Positions 44,775 to 52,779 of a stretch of DNA of 64,000 nt are shown one piece after another. The notes below the pieces were generated by a model that saw only the letters and a program-made list of their open reading frames with translations, had not been told where the DNA came from and made no database searches. The DNA is from Saprospiraceae bacterium UBA2329 (lineage in GTDB: Bacteria > Bacteroidota > Bacteroidia > Chitinophagales > Saprospiraceae): contig DDUV01000050.1 of assembly GCA_002344975.1 (NCBI GenBank), forward strand, positions 1 to 64,000. Direction: 5' to 3'. Position numbers and translations under genes: made by a program. Position 1 is the first letter of the stretch. Every line of letters begins with the position of its first letter.

Positions 44775-46181
44775 TTAGAACAAGCTGTAATTGAGGCGTA
44801 CATTGCCCGAAAGCTGGAAAGCCGACTGACGGGCGCTGGAAAAACCGAGTACGAATGGATCGAGGAGGGTGCTGGTGCTGTAGCGGTAGTCGGTGAAGAG
44901 GTTGAAGCTGATGCGGGTGCGATAGTCCAAAAAGTAGCTGCCGTTGAGTGAAAGAGAGGGCTGAATAACGAAGGCGTTATCGGGTGCGCTGGCTGGTTGG
45001 AAAGCATCTAGGGTGAAGGCGTAAGTAGGGCGGAGTTCAGCCCTTGCCTGCAGGAGGGTACGGGAAGACGGATACCAGCCCATGCTTGCCGAAGCAGATA
45101 ATTCGTTGGAAAAGATGGTATTGGGTCTGTTAAAAATCGGAATAGGCCGTTCTGTATGAGAAAGTCCGGCGCGAAAGGCGATGCGGTAATCCCATTGCCA
45201 GAATTGATTGACCGGGCGGGTGCGCAGATATTCGGTCTCGAAAAAAAGATCAAATATTTGCGAGGGTAAAAACTCATTTTCTTTGTTGTGACGGGCATTG
45301 TACAAGGGCGCCAAGCCGATGGAAAAACGCCGTCCGCTGGAGCGGGTGTTGTAAAACGAATACAGCCAGTTGTCGGCCAGTGTGGTAAAAAACAAAGTCT
45401 GGTCTTTGGAGTCTAAACCTTTGGCGGCGAACCAGTTGCTCAGTTGTGTCAGTTCAAAAATGCGCTGACGGCGGAAGTCGAAAATACGACGGTTGCGGGC
45501 ATCGGCCATGATGCGGCCCAATTCGAAGAGTTCATCCTGAGTCAAATCTTCATTCAGAATGCCGTTGGCGCGCATATCGTCGGCCATGAATTTGGCTAAG
45601 AACACATCGTCAATCGGTTCTATGCGCCCGATGCCGTAGCGGACAGCGCCGGAAAGCTGGTAAAGGAATTGTTGATTCAGATCGTCAAATGTACCGCTTT
45701 GTAATTTCATTTCCTGATAAGACAGCAGCGCCAATCCGTCCAGCCCAATGTAGCGGTTGGGTTTGAAATAGATTCTTTTTTCCGTCTCGGCGAAAGCGGT
45801 GGGAAGGAAGGCATAAGAGCGCTCCTCGGAAGTGAATCCTTGCGAGGTGCTTTTTTCACGCGAGGAACTGTAAAGCGGGCTTAAAAAGATGCTTTCGTTG
45901 GCTTGCAGTTTGTCGCGGTTGACAAAGCGGTTGTAACGCAGGGCCAGTGTTTGTGAAAAATTTGCGTTGCTTGTGCTGAAGACGCCCTGTATTTGCTCGT
46001 TGTTGGCAGTGAGACCCTCCAGCCCGCCGGTCACGTCCAGTGCTTTTCGGTTGATGTCGGGAAAGCGGAAAAGGCTGTAATCTACTTTGGAGTTGTCGGT
46101 TTGCGCGGCAGCGGCAAGAGGGAGCAGGCAGCAGGCGGCGAGGAAGAAGAAAAGAGAACGGAGTTTGAAAAAAGGATTCAT
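44775..46181 (-). CDS. Uncharacterised outer membrane protein, tandem family member 1
   Basis: 468 residues with signal peptide (about 1-27, ending AAAAQ). A short motif follows (YSLFRFPDINRKALDV, about 35-50), then beta-strand-rich N- and C-terminal parts, and a central predicted-helical block (about 192-280: DDVFLAKFMADDMRANGIL, ELGRIMADARNRRIFDFRRQ, QLSNWFAAKG, LADNWLYSFYNTRSSGRRFS). The protein ends VRLNYSLF, an aromatic-terminated beta-signal typical of BAM substrates. The two genes upstream on the same strand share all these features. I do not recognise a named family. The most diverged of the three. Confidence 0.8.
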   Translation of the reverse strand: MNPFFKLRSLFFFLAACCLLPLAAAAQTDNSKVDYSLFRFPDINRKALDVTGGLEGLTANNEQIQGVFSTSNANFSQTLALRYNRFVNRDKLQANESIFLSPLYSSSREKSTSQGFTSEERSYAFLPTAFAETEKRIYFKPNRYIGLDGLALLSYQEMKLQSGTFDDLNQQFLYQLSGAVRYGIGRIEPIDDVFLAKFMADDMRANGILNEDLTQDELFELGRIMADARNRRIFDFRRQRIFELTQLSNWFAAKGLDSKDQTLFFTTLADNWLYSFYNTRSSGRRFSIGLAPLYNARHNKENEFLPSQIFDLFFETEYLRTRPVNQFWQWDYRIAFRAGLSHTERPIPIFNRPNTIFSNELSASASMGWYPSSRTLLQARAELRPTYAFTLDAFQPASAPDNAFVIQPSLSLNGSYFLDYRTRISFNLFTDYRYSTSTLLDPFVLGFSSARQSAFQLSGNVRLNYSLF

Positions 46182-46268
46182 ACGGTTAATAGTTTTGATG
46201 TGTGGCGAAGGTAGAAAAGGGGGTGATTGTCAGGTGTTAATGGAGTAGTAAGATTTTGTTAAAGTGGG

Positions 46269-46310
46269 GGTTCAAGGTTCAAGGTTTCGGGTTCAAGGTT
46301 TCGGGTTCCG
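46269..46310. repeat. Heptamer tandem array (GGTTCAA/GGTTTCG family), 6 units
   Basis: GGTTCAA, GGTTCAA, GGTTTCG, GGTTCAA, GGTTTCG, GGTTCCG, directly followed by palindromic element copy 2. Confidence 0.9.
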
Positions 46311-46314
46311 GGAG

Positions 46315-46365
46315 TAGTGAAGGGGTGACTCGGCAAGTTTCGGCAGGGTAGTCACCCCTTCACTA
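46315..46365. repeat. Palindromic element, copy 2
   Basis: Perfect 15-bp arms TAGTGAAGGGGTGAC (46315-46329) and GTCACCCCTTCACTA (46351-46365), 21-bp spacer. Confidence 0.8.
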
Positions 46366-46392
46366 AACCTGAGAAAACCGCCTCGCAAGTCA

Positions 46393-46617
46393 CTACGCGT
46401 TGGTCAGTGCGATCATGGCTTGTGTGCAGGCGGTTTCGTCGAAGAGGGCGGCGACGGAGATTTCAAAACCTTCGACGGCTTTTTTGTCCTCGTCCAACCA
46501 CTGGCGGAATTCATGCCTGCGCGAGGCTTCTTCACTCAATCGGATCTGTATTGCGTCCAATATCAGCAGCAAGTCGGGTCTCTTCATGAGAAGGGCAATC
46601 AGTTCGGAGGTATTCAT
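46393..46617 (-). pseudogene. Internally deleted Uma2-like endonuclease remnant
   Basis: 74-residue frame. The first about 46 residues (MNTSELIALLMKRPDLLLIL, EEASRRHEFRQWLDEDKKA) resemble the N-terminus of Uma2-family putative restriction endonucleases, which normally continue with a FINGE-type segment. The rest (VEGFEISVAALFDETACTQAMIA) resembles the C-terminal tail of that family. The whole catalytic PD-(D/E)XK core would be missing, joined in frame. It sits between the first and second outer-membrane paralogues on the same strand. It could still be expressed; nuclease activity is not expected. Family recognition is from memory of motif shape. Confidence 0.5.
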
Positions 46618-46685
46618 AACGACTTGATTGTCTCTGTTTTTGAAACAACGATGCCGGACGTGATTTGGTTGGCGCCGCTCAGGTT

Positions 46686-48059
46686 TCAGAAGAAGCTGTA
46701 CGTCAACTCCAAAGCGCCGGAGACATTCAACCTGACAGCGTCGGCCCTTGGAATGAGTGGGTGCCCTACCACAAAATCGGCTTTGGGTGTACGGTAATGC
46801 CTGCCGGCCAGATTGATGACCAGTCTCGTGCGGTAGTTGATGAAATAATCCATTTGTAAGCCGGCAATGGTTTCGCTTGCCAGAATTTTTCTCCAGGTGC
46901 GCAAAAATAATTGATAATCAACACCCATGTAGCCTGTGAAACGGGTTCGGGAATTGGGGTAAAAACCCCACTTGAATTCAGCCGACAAGCCGGGCCGGGA
47001 AACGGAGTTGTTCAGCCAATTTTCGTTCGATAAAAACGCCAGTTCCGTTTGAACGGTATAGCCTATTTGCCAATGTTGATTCAACGGTGTGCTGCCCTCA
47101 TATATGGCCTGCATGGCCAGCATATTGATGACCGATGGCTCTTGCTGATGCGGCGCCCAATAATCAGCTTGGGGTGTAATTCCGAATGAAAAACGACTTC
47201 CTGAAAAGCGGGTATTGTTGAAACCAAACAGCCAGTTATCGGCCAGTGTCTTGTAATACAGAATGTTGTCCACTTTGGCATAGCCGAAATCTTTGAACCA
47301 ATTGTCCAATTGAGACAATTCGTACATGCGTTTTTTTCGGGCGTCGAAAATGCGTTGGTTGCGGACATCGGCCATCACGCGGCCCAGTTCGAAAAGGCTT
47401 TCCTGCGGAAGCGGATGATCCAATATGCCTGCTTCAAGCATGTCGTCGGCCATGAAATGTGCAAGAAACACATCGTCTATGGGTTCAATGCGGCCCCAGC
47501 CGAACCGGAGCGGCACAGAGAACAAATAGGCATAGAACCGCTCTTTTCGAACATCCGTCAGTGAAGTATTGATGTGATTGCTTGCTGTGAAAACGGCATC
47601 TATATCCCAGTTGATTTCAATAAAGGAGCGCCGCTTGCCATAATAAAAACGATTGATGCCCTCCGTGCTCAATCTGGCCTCGTATTCGTTCGTTTCCGAC
47701 CGGCTTGGCGGATCCGTACGCTCTATCCTTGAAAAAGAAGCCAACTGATACAAGCTGCCGGTGTGTTGTATTTGTTCGGCAAGACTGTTGTGGAAATAGC
47801 CGTATTGAGCGTTAAGTCCTGCTGTGGTGTAAGAAGAGTTTTGGTCTGGAATTCCAAAACGACGATTGCGGGAATCAGTGCCGTCCATACTCAGCGACGG
47901 AAACAACTCCAGCGCCCGCCGGTTGATTTCGGGAAACCTGAAGGTCCGGTAGTCGTAGTTTTGAGGCTCTATCTGGGCCTGGATGGAGCAAAGGCCGGCG
48001 ATCAAAAAGGTAGCCAATAAAAGGCATGGTGAAGCGAGATGACTGTGATAAGTTTTCAT
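46686..48059 (-). CDS. Uncharacterised outer membrane protein, tandem family member 2
   Basis: 457 residues. Signal peptide about 1-28 (ending CSIQAQ), motif YDYRTFRFPEINRRALEL (about 36-53), strand-rich flanks, and central block about 195-285 with DDVFLAHFMADDMLEAGILD, ELGRVMADVRNQRIFDARKK, QLDNWFKDFGYAKVDNILYY and LADNWLFGFNNTRFSGSRFS. It ends LELTYSFF. Its centre is closest to member 3, including at DNA level around 47270-47420, whereas the flanks are much more diverged. Function unknown; outer-membrane insertion is inferred from signal peptide and C-terminus. Confidence 0.8.
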   Translation of the reverse strand: MKTYHSHLASPCLLLATFLIAGLCSIQAQIEPQNYDYRTFRFPEINRRALELFPSLSMDGTDSRNRRFGIPDQNSSYTTAGLNAQYGYFHNSLAEQIQHTGSLYQLASFSRIERTDPPSRSETNEYEARLSTEGINRFYYGKRRSFIEINWDIDAVFTASNHINTSLTDVRKERFYAYLFSVPLRFGWGRIEPIDDVFLAHFMADDMLEAGILDHPLPQESLFELGRVMADVRNQRIFDARKKRMYELSQLDNWFKDFGYAKVDNILYYKTLADNWLFGFNNTRFSGSRFSFGITPQADYWAPHQQEPSVINMLAMQAIYEGSTPLNQHWQIGYTVQTELAFLSNENWLNNSVSRPGLSAEFKWGFYPNSRTRFTGYMGVDYQLFLRTWRKILASETIAGLQMDYFINYRTRLVINLAGRHYRTPKADFVVGHPLIPRADAVRLNVSGALELTYSFF

Positions 48060-48078
48060 GTCGAATGTAATTTAGGAT

Positions 48079-49464
48079 TCAGAACAAGCTGTATATGAGC
48101 CGAATATTGGCTCCGTAATCAATGTTTCTCAAGCCGGCCTGAGGCAAAAACGCTCTGGGGTGTTGGTAGATGGCATTGTCGGAAGTGCGATAATAGTCCC
48201 AATGTACGTCGGCGTAGAGGCGGGTACGGTAATTGAGGAATATATTACCACTTGCATGGAAGGAGGCGAAAGTCTGCAAAATTGAGGGATATGCGCCGTA
48301 AAATTCGCCGGCTACCCGAGCATTGAAATGAATACTGGTTCTCGAATTGGGGAAGCAGCCCAGTTCTAATTGGGCTGCCATAAATGGTGTAAAAAAGCGG
48401 TATTCCGAATAGACGTCAACACTGACAAAGTTGCGCGAGATACCTACATTGATGGAGTAATCCAACTGCCAGGTACGGCTCAGTGGTAGAAATTGTTCCA
48501 ACAAAAAAGCACCCGAAAAACTCAGCCTTGTATTGGGCGCATTGCCTTCGTTTCCGAAATACTGAAAGCCGGGCGTCACGCTGGTAGAAATACGCCTGCC
48601 TGAATATCTGACGCCGGAGAATGCAAACAGCCAGTTGTCGGCCATGGTGTTGTAATACAGAATGTTATCTACTTTGGCCTTGCCGATGTCTTTGAACCAG
48701 TTATCCAATTGAGACAGCTCATACATGCGTTTTTTTCGGGCGTCAAAAATGCGTAAATTGCGGGCATCGGCCATCACTCGGCCCAGCTCGAAGAGTTCTT
48801 CTTGCTCCATAGGGCTGTCTAAAATGCCGACCTGCAACATATCCTCTGCCATAAATGCCGCAGAAAATACGTCCTGGACAGGTTCCACCCGTCCGATGCC
48901 GGTTTTGAGAGGGACGGATATGGAGTAGAAATAAGTGTTGGTCTGAGTAAGAAGCGAGGCAGCGCTTGTGAGAGTGCGCCGGTCAAAAAAGGAGCCTTGA
49001 ACATCCCAATTGATTTCGGAGAAATGCCTGGAGGTAAAATAATAGCGATTGACGGCTGAATGATAAAGATTGCTGCCGAACTGTCGGTTTATTCTGGGGT
49101 TGAACGAAGAATGGAAATCGCTGAGCTGATTGATGGCGTTGTAGGATTGTCCAATGTACAGGTTGTGAAAAATCTGTTTGCGCTTGCTGTTGTGAAAATA
49201 ACTGTATTGTAAACCGATGTTTTGCGTGATTTTGCTGGAGCTGGACAATAGGTCCTTGCCTGAGAGGAGGTTTCGTATGAGCGCGCCACTGAGATTGGGC
49301 TTGATGTCTAACGCTCTTCTATTGATTTCCGGCAGTTTAAATTCCTTGAAATGATACTTCGTTGGCGAGCTTTGCGCCGAGATGCTGAGGATGGTCGCAA
49401 AGCAAAGGAAAACCATGGATGCAACGCGACGCAGGCAGCAGGCAGTTAAAGGGTAGTTGTGCAT
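48079..49464 (-). CDS. Uncharacterised outer membrane protein, tandem family member 3
   Basis: 461 residues from MHNYPLTACCLRRVASMVFL, which starts a plausible signal peptide ending SISAQ; the frame extends 25 residues further upstream but that part is charged and unlikely. Shared motif YHFKEFKLPEINRRALDI (about 38-55), central block with QDVFSAAFMAEDMLQVGILD, ELGRVMADARNLRIFDARKK, QLDNWFKDIGKAKVDNILYY and MADNWLFAFSGVRYSGRRIS, and end IRLIYSLF. The gap to member 2 is 19 bp, so they are probably co-transcribed. Divergent from the mutL cluster. Confidence 0.8.
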   Translation of the reverse strand: MHNYPLTACCLRRVASMVFLCFATILSISAQSSPTKYHFKEFKLPEINRRALDIKPNLSGALIRNLLSGKDLLSSSSKITQNIGLQYSYFHNSKRKQIFHNLYIGQSYNAINQLSDFHSSFNPRINRQFGSNLYHSAVNRYYFTSRHFSEINWDVQGSFFDRRTLTSAASLLTQTNTYFYSISVPLKTGIGRVEPVQDVFSAAFMAEDMLQVGILDSPMEQEELFELGRVMADARNLRIFDARKKRMYELSQLDNWFKDIGKAKVDNILYYNTMADNWLFAFSGVRYSGRRISTSVTPGFQYFGNEGNAPNTRLSFSGAFLLEQFLPLSRTWQLDYSINVGISRNFVSVDVYSEYRFFTPFMAAQLELGCFPNSRTSIHFNARVAGEFYGAYPSILQTFASFHASGNIFLNYRTRLYADVHWDYYRTSDNAIYQHPRAFLPQAGLRNIDYGANIRLIYSLF

Positions 49465-49550
49465 ATCTTGTCTTATAAGAGGTTTTGAGCCGACAAGATA
49501 GCCAACATCTCTTCTAAAATGCCTAACTTTGCTTATCAAAATCGAATATC

Positions 49551-49862
49551 ATGGCACTTTTTAATTTTTTAAAAACCACCAAGCCGATTCAGTTCGACTT
49601 CAAACCGCGTTTCTACGATGAAGAAAAAGAAGGCCGGCAGCAGCGCTTGAAAGAGTTGGAAGGGCTGAGCGAACACGATACCGAGGGCATAAAAAACCGC
49701 ATCTCCGGGGGCTTTCGCCGCAGCACCGATATGTCGGCCCTGCACCTGCGTCGCAAAATGGTGTTGCGCTCCAATCTCATGGTCATGGCTTTGGTAATGC
49801 TGCTGGCATTGGGCGCATTTTTGTTGCTCAATGTTTACCTGCCCGGATGGCTTAATAAATGA
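49551..49862 (+). CDS. Small C-terminally anchored membrane protein upstream of mutL
   Basis: 103 residues. Soluble charged N-terminal two thirds (FDFKPRFYDEEKEGRQQRLK; KNRISGGFRRSTDMSALHLRRK) and one C-terminal membrane helix (about 76-97, MVMALVMLLALGAFLLLNVYL). No signal peptide. Similar small proteins next to mutL occur in Bacteroidota; role unknown. A TAACTTTG -7 box (49524-49531) precedes it and could drive the whole cluster up to the endonuclease-like gene. Confidence 0.8.
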   Translation: MALFNFLKTTKPIQFDFKPRFYDEEKEGRQQRLKELEGLSEHDTEGIKNRISGGFRRSTDMSALHLRRKMVLRSNLMVMALVMLLALGAFLLLNVYLPGWLNK

Positions 49863-49947
49863 GGCTTTGAGGCTGGGAACCCGCCTACGCCGAGGCTTTG
49901 GCGGGTGAAAGGAGTATTATTGAATAACCAAAAAGTAAGATGAAAAC

Positions 49948-51819
49948 ATGGCTGATCTCATTCAGCTTTTACCGGATGCCATTGCCAATCAGATAGCCGC
50001 AGGAGAAGTAGTACAGCGCCCTGCCTCGGCTGTCAAAGAACTGATGGAAAATGCGGTGGATGCAGGCGCTACCGAAATCCGGCTCATCGTAAAAGATGCC
50101 GGCAAAACCCTTGTGCAAGTAACCGACAACGGCTGCGGCATGTCGGAAACCGATGCGCGGATGTGCTTTGAACGGCACGCAACTTCCAAAATACGACAAT
50201 CGAGCGACCTCTTCGCCATTCGCACCATGGGCTTTCGCGGTGAGGCTTTGGCCTCCATCGCCGCCGTGGCACAGGTGGAAATGCGCAGCCGCCGCCCGGA
50301 GGACGAACTTGGCACCCGCATCCTGATAGAAGGCTCGGAACTGAAAGCACAGGAACCCTGCCAGACGGCGCCCGGCACCAGTATCTCCATGCGCAACCTG
50401 TTTTACAACGTACCCGCCCGGCGCAACTTCCTCAAATCCAACGTGGTAGAAATGCGCCACATCATTGACGAATTTCAGCGCGTGGCCATCGCCAACCCGG
50501 AGGTGTTTTTTTCGCTGCATCACAATAATGAGGAGTTGTTTCACCTGCCGGCTTCCAATCTGCGCCAGCGCTTGGTAGGCATTTTCGGCATTGCTTACAA
50601 CAAGCGTCTGGTGCCTGTAAAAGAAGATACGGATATTCTCAACATTGACGGCTTTGTGGGCAAACCGGAATTTGCACGCAAAACCCGCGGCGAACAGATG
50701 TTTTTTATCAACGGGCGCTTCATCAAAAGCGGCTATCTGCACCACGCTGTTATGACCGCCTACGAGGACATCCTGCCGGCGGAGAGCTTCCCGTTTTATG
50801 TGCTATGTTTGGAAATTGATCCTGCCCGTATAGATGTGAACGTGCACCCTACCAAACAGGAAATCAAATTCGACGACGAGCGCTTAGTTTACAATTACCT
50901 CCGTGTAGCCGTACGCCATGCCCTCGGCAGCCACAGCATCACGCCCAGCCTCGATTTCGATCAGGACATCACCTTGCAACAAGCCCCGACGGCCCCGCGC
51001 CAGGAATCTTATACCATCAAAACCATCCCCAGCAGCTTCTCACCACCTTCCACCGCACACCGCACACCGCCGACCGCCGACCGCATACCGCATACCGCCG
51101 ACCGCATACCGCCCAACGACAACCTCCGCCATTGGGAAAAACTGTATGAAGGCTTGGACGAACTTGCACCTGCCCAACCAGAAACTCTCATCATCGAGAG
51201 CGGCTGGAACGCAGATGCGCCCATGGACGATACTGCGGGCACGTTCAGCAAAAAACAAAAAGACCCGTACCAGATTCACGGCACCTACATCGTGAGCCAT
51301 ATCAAGTCGGGTTTTCTGCTCATAGACCAGCAGGCCGCCCACGAGCGCATCCTCTACGAGCAATACCTGCGTGTATTGGGCGAACAGGCCGCCTCCGTTC
51401 AGCACCAGTTGTTTCCGCGCACCGTGGCCCTGCCGCCCGCCGACGCCGTGCTCCTGCGCGAGATACGGCCTCAGGTCAATTTATTGGGATTCGATATACA
51501 GGAATTTGGTCAGAATACATTCGTTATCAATGGATTGCCTGCTGAAATGGCCGGCAAAAAAGACGAGTTGGCCATTCTGGAAACCCTGCTGGAACAGTTC
51601 CGGCAAAACAACGAACTGCAATTGGACGTGCGCGACAACTTAGCCCGCTCCATGGCCCGCAGTGCCGCCATTCGTCGGGGAGCGCCGCTGACCGTTCCGG
51701 AAATGCAATCGCTCATTGATCGGCTGTTTGCCTGCGAAATGCCGTATAAAAGCCCCGCCGGTCGGCAGTGTTTTGTTACTTTTGAACTGGAAGACCTGGC
51801 TCGACGTTTTGAAAGCTGA
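49948..51819 (+). CDS. mutL: DNA mismatch repair protein MutL
   Basis: 623 residues. N-terminal GHKL ATPase (about 1-330) with ELMENAVDAGAT, VTDNGCGMSE, TMGFRGEALASIAAV and GTSISMRNLFYNVPARRNFL. The flexible linker is about 335-425. The C-terminal dimerisation and endonuclease-type domain is about 430-620. The metal-site motif that normally reads DQHAxxExxxxE appears as DQQAAHERILYE, with Gln for His, so nicking activity is uncertain. The linker contains nine tandem heptamers (51051-51113, residues about 368-389, HRTPPTADRIPHTADRIPP), where gain or loss of one unit would shift the frame before the C-terminal domain. Confidence 0.95.
   Translation: MADLIQLLPDAIANQIAAGEVVQRPASAVKELMENAVDAGATEIRLIVKDAGKTLVQVTDNGCGMSETDARMCFERHATSKIRQSSDLFAIRTMGFRGEALASIAAVAQVEMRSRRPEDELGTRILIEGSELKAQEPCQTAPGTSISMRNLFYNVPARRNFLKSNVVEMRHIIDEFQRVAIANPEVFFSLHHNNEELFHLPASNLRQRLVGIFGIAYNKRLVPVKEDTDILNIDGFVGKPEFARKTRGEQMFFINGRFIKSGYLHHAVMTAYEDILPAESFPFYVLCLEIDPARIDVNVHPTKQEIKFDDERLVYNYLRVAVRHALGSHSITPSLDFDQDITLQQAPTAPRQESYTIKTIPSSFSPPSTAHRTPPTADRIPHTADRIPPNDNLRHWEKLYEGLDELAPAQPETLIIESGWNADAPMDDTAGTFSKKQKDPYQIHGTYIVSHIKSGFLLIDQQAAHERILYEQYLRVLGEQAASVQHQLFPRTVALPPADAVLLREIRPQVNLLGFDIQEFGQNTFVINGLPAEMAGKKDELAILETLLEQFRQNNELQLDVRDNLARSMARSAAIRRGAPLTVPEMQSLIDRLFACEMPYKSPAGRQCFVTFELEDLARRFES
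51051..51113 (+). repeat. Nine tandem heptamers inside the mutL reading frame
   Basis: CACCGCA twice, CACCGCC, GACCGCC, GACCGCA, TACCGCA, TACCGCC, GACCGCA, TACCGCC: pattern NACCGCN, the complement of the intergenic GGCGGTA family. 63 bp equals 21 codons, so the present length is in frame. Confidence 0.95.
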
Positions 51820-51839
51820 TTTTTGAAAAGCGCCCGACA

Positions 51840-52637
51840 ATGAATCAAATCACCCATGTGGTAAAGCATTTGCTGGTCATCAACATCCTCATGTTTGTGG
51901 TCACAGAGCTGATTTTTCCTTCATGGAAAGGCTCGTTGGCCATGTACTACCCGGGGTCGGAGCAGTTTCAACCCATACAGCTTGTTACGCACTTTTTCAT
52001 GCACGGCGGGTGGATGCACCTGTTTTTCAATATGTATGCGCTGGCCATGTTCGGGCCGCCGGTTGAGATGTTGTACCGCTCCAAGCGCTTTTTGTTTTAT
52101 TACATTGTCTGCGCGTTGGGGGCGGCTGTTTTGCACAATTTATACACCTGGTACGATGTCTCGCAATTGCAAACTGCGATGGAAGCGTTTCAGGCCGCGC
52201 CGAGTTACGACCACTACTGGCAGTTTTTCAATCAGATCAATCCGAAGCATTTTACTTTGTACGGCAATGAATTGGTGGACGATATCAGCCGTCAGTTGCT
52301 GAACGGCGATACCGGGCAGGCAGGTTCGGCGCTGCAATTGATGAATGACCTGGTAGAGCGCAAGATGAACGTTCCGGCCGTAGGCGCATCAGGGGCCATA
52401 TACGGGCTGTTGCTGGCTTTCGGGATGCAGTTTCCCAATCACCAGTTGATGCTCATTTTTTTGCCGGTACCCATCAAGGCCAAGTATTTTATACCGCTGC
52501 TTATGGTCGCCGAGTTTTACTTCGGGCTTCAGGGCTTTGATTGGGACCCGATTGCTCACTTTGCGCATTTGGGCGGCGCGCTGGCGGGTTTTATTATGAT
52601 TATGATTTGGAGGAAGACTGGGGCGAGGTTGTACTAG
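51840..52637 (+). CDS. Rhomboid family intramembrane serine protease (first copy)
   Basis: 265 residues, six or seven membrane helices. The rhomboid elements are complete: HFFMHGGWMHLFFNMYAL (oxyanion His/Asn, about 48-65), catalytic Ser in VGASGAIYGLLLAFG (about 182) and catalytic His in AHFAHLGGALAGF (about 243). A 50-residue extramembrane loop (about 105-160) separates the first helices from the catalytic core, longer than in GlpG. It follows mutL by 20 bp. Substrates unknown. Confidence 0.92.
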   Translation: MNQITHVVKHLLVINILMFVVTELIFPSWKGSLAMYYPGSEQFQPIQLVTHFFMHGGWMHLFFNMYALAMFGPPVEMLYRSKRFLFYYIVCALGAAVLHNLYTWYDVSQLQTAMEAFQAAPSYDHYWQFFNQINPKHFTLYGNELVDDISRQLLNGDTGQAGSALQLMNDLVERKMNVPAVGASGAIYGLLLAFGMQFPNHQLMLIFLPVPIKAKYFIPLLMVAEFYFGLQGFDWDPIAHFAHLGGALAGFIMIMIWRKTGARLY

Positions 52638-52748
52638 TATGCAGTAGGCAGTTGGCGGTAGGCGGTATGCGGTATGCGGTAGGCGGTAGGCAGTTCGTAG
52701 TGTGCAGCTACATTAAGCGCCGCATACTGCACACTGCAAACCGCCCAC
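52638..52748. repeat. Heptamer array with inverted second half, 10 + 4 units
   Basis: Direct part 52638-52707: TATGCAG, TAGGCAG, TTGGCGG, TAGGCGG, TATGCGG twice, TAGGCGG, TAGGCAG, TTCGTAG, TGTGCAG. The part after about 52721 carries complementary units (CGCATAC, TGCACAC, TGCAAAC, CGCCCAC), so the transcript can fold back. It starts one base after the rhomboid stop. Confidence 0.9.
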
Positions 52749-52779
52749 TTAGATTAAAAGACACAAACAAGAAAGGACA

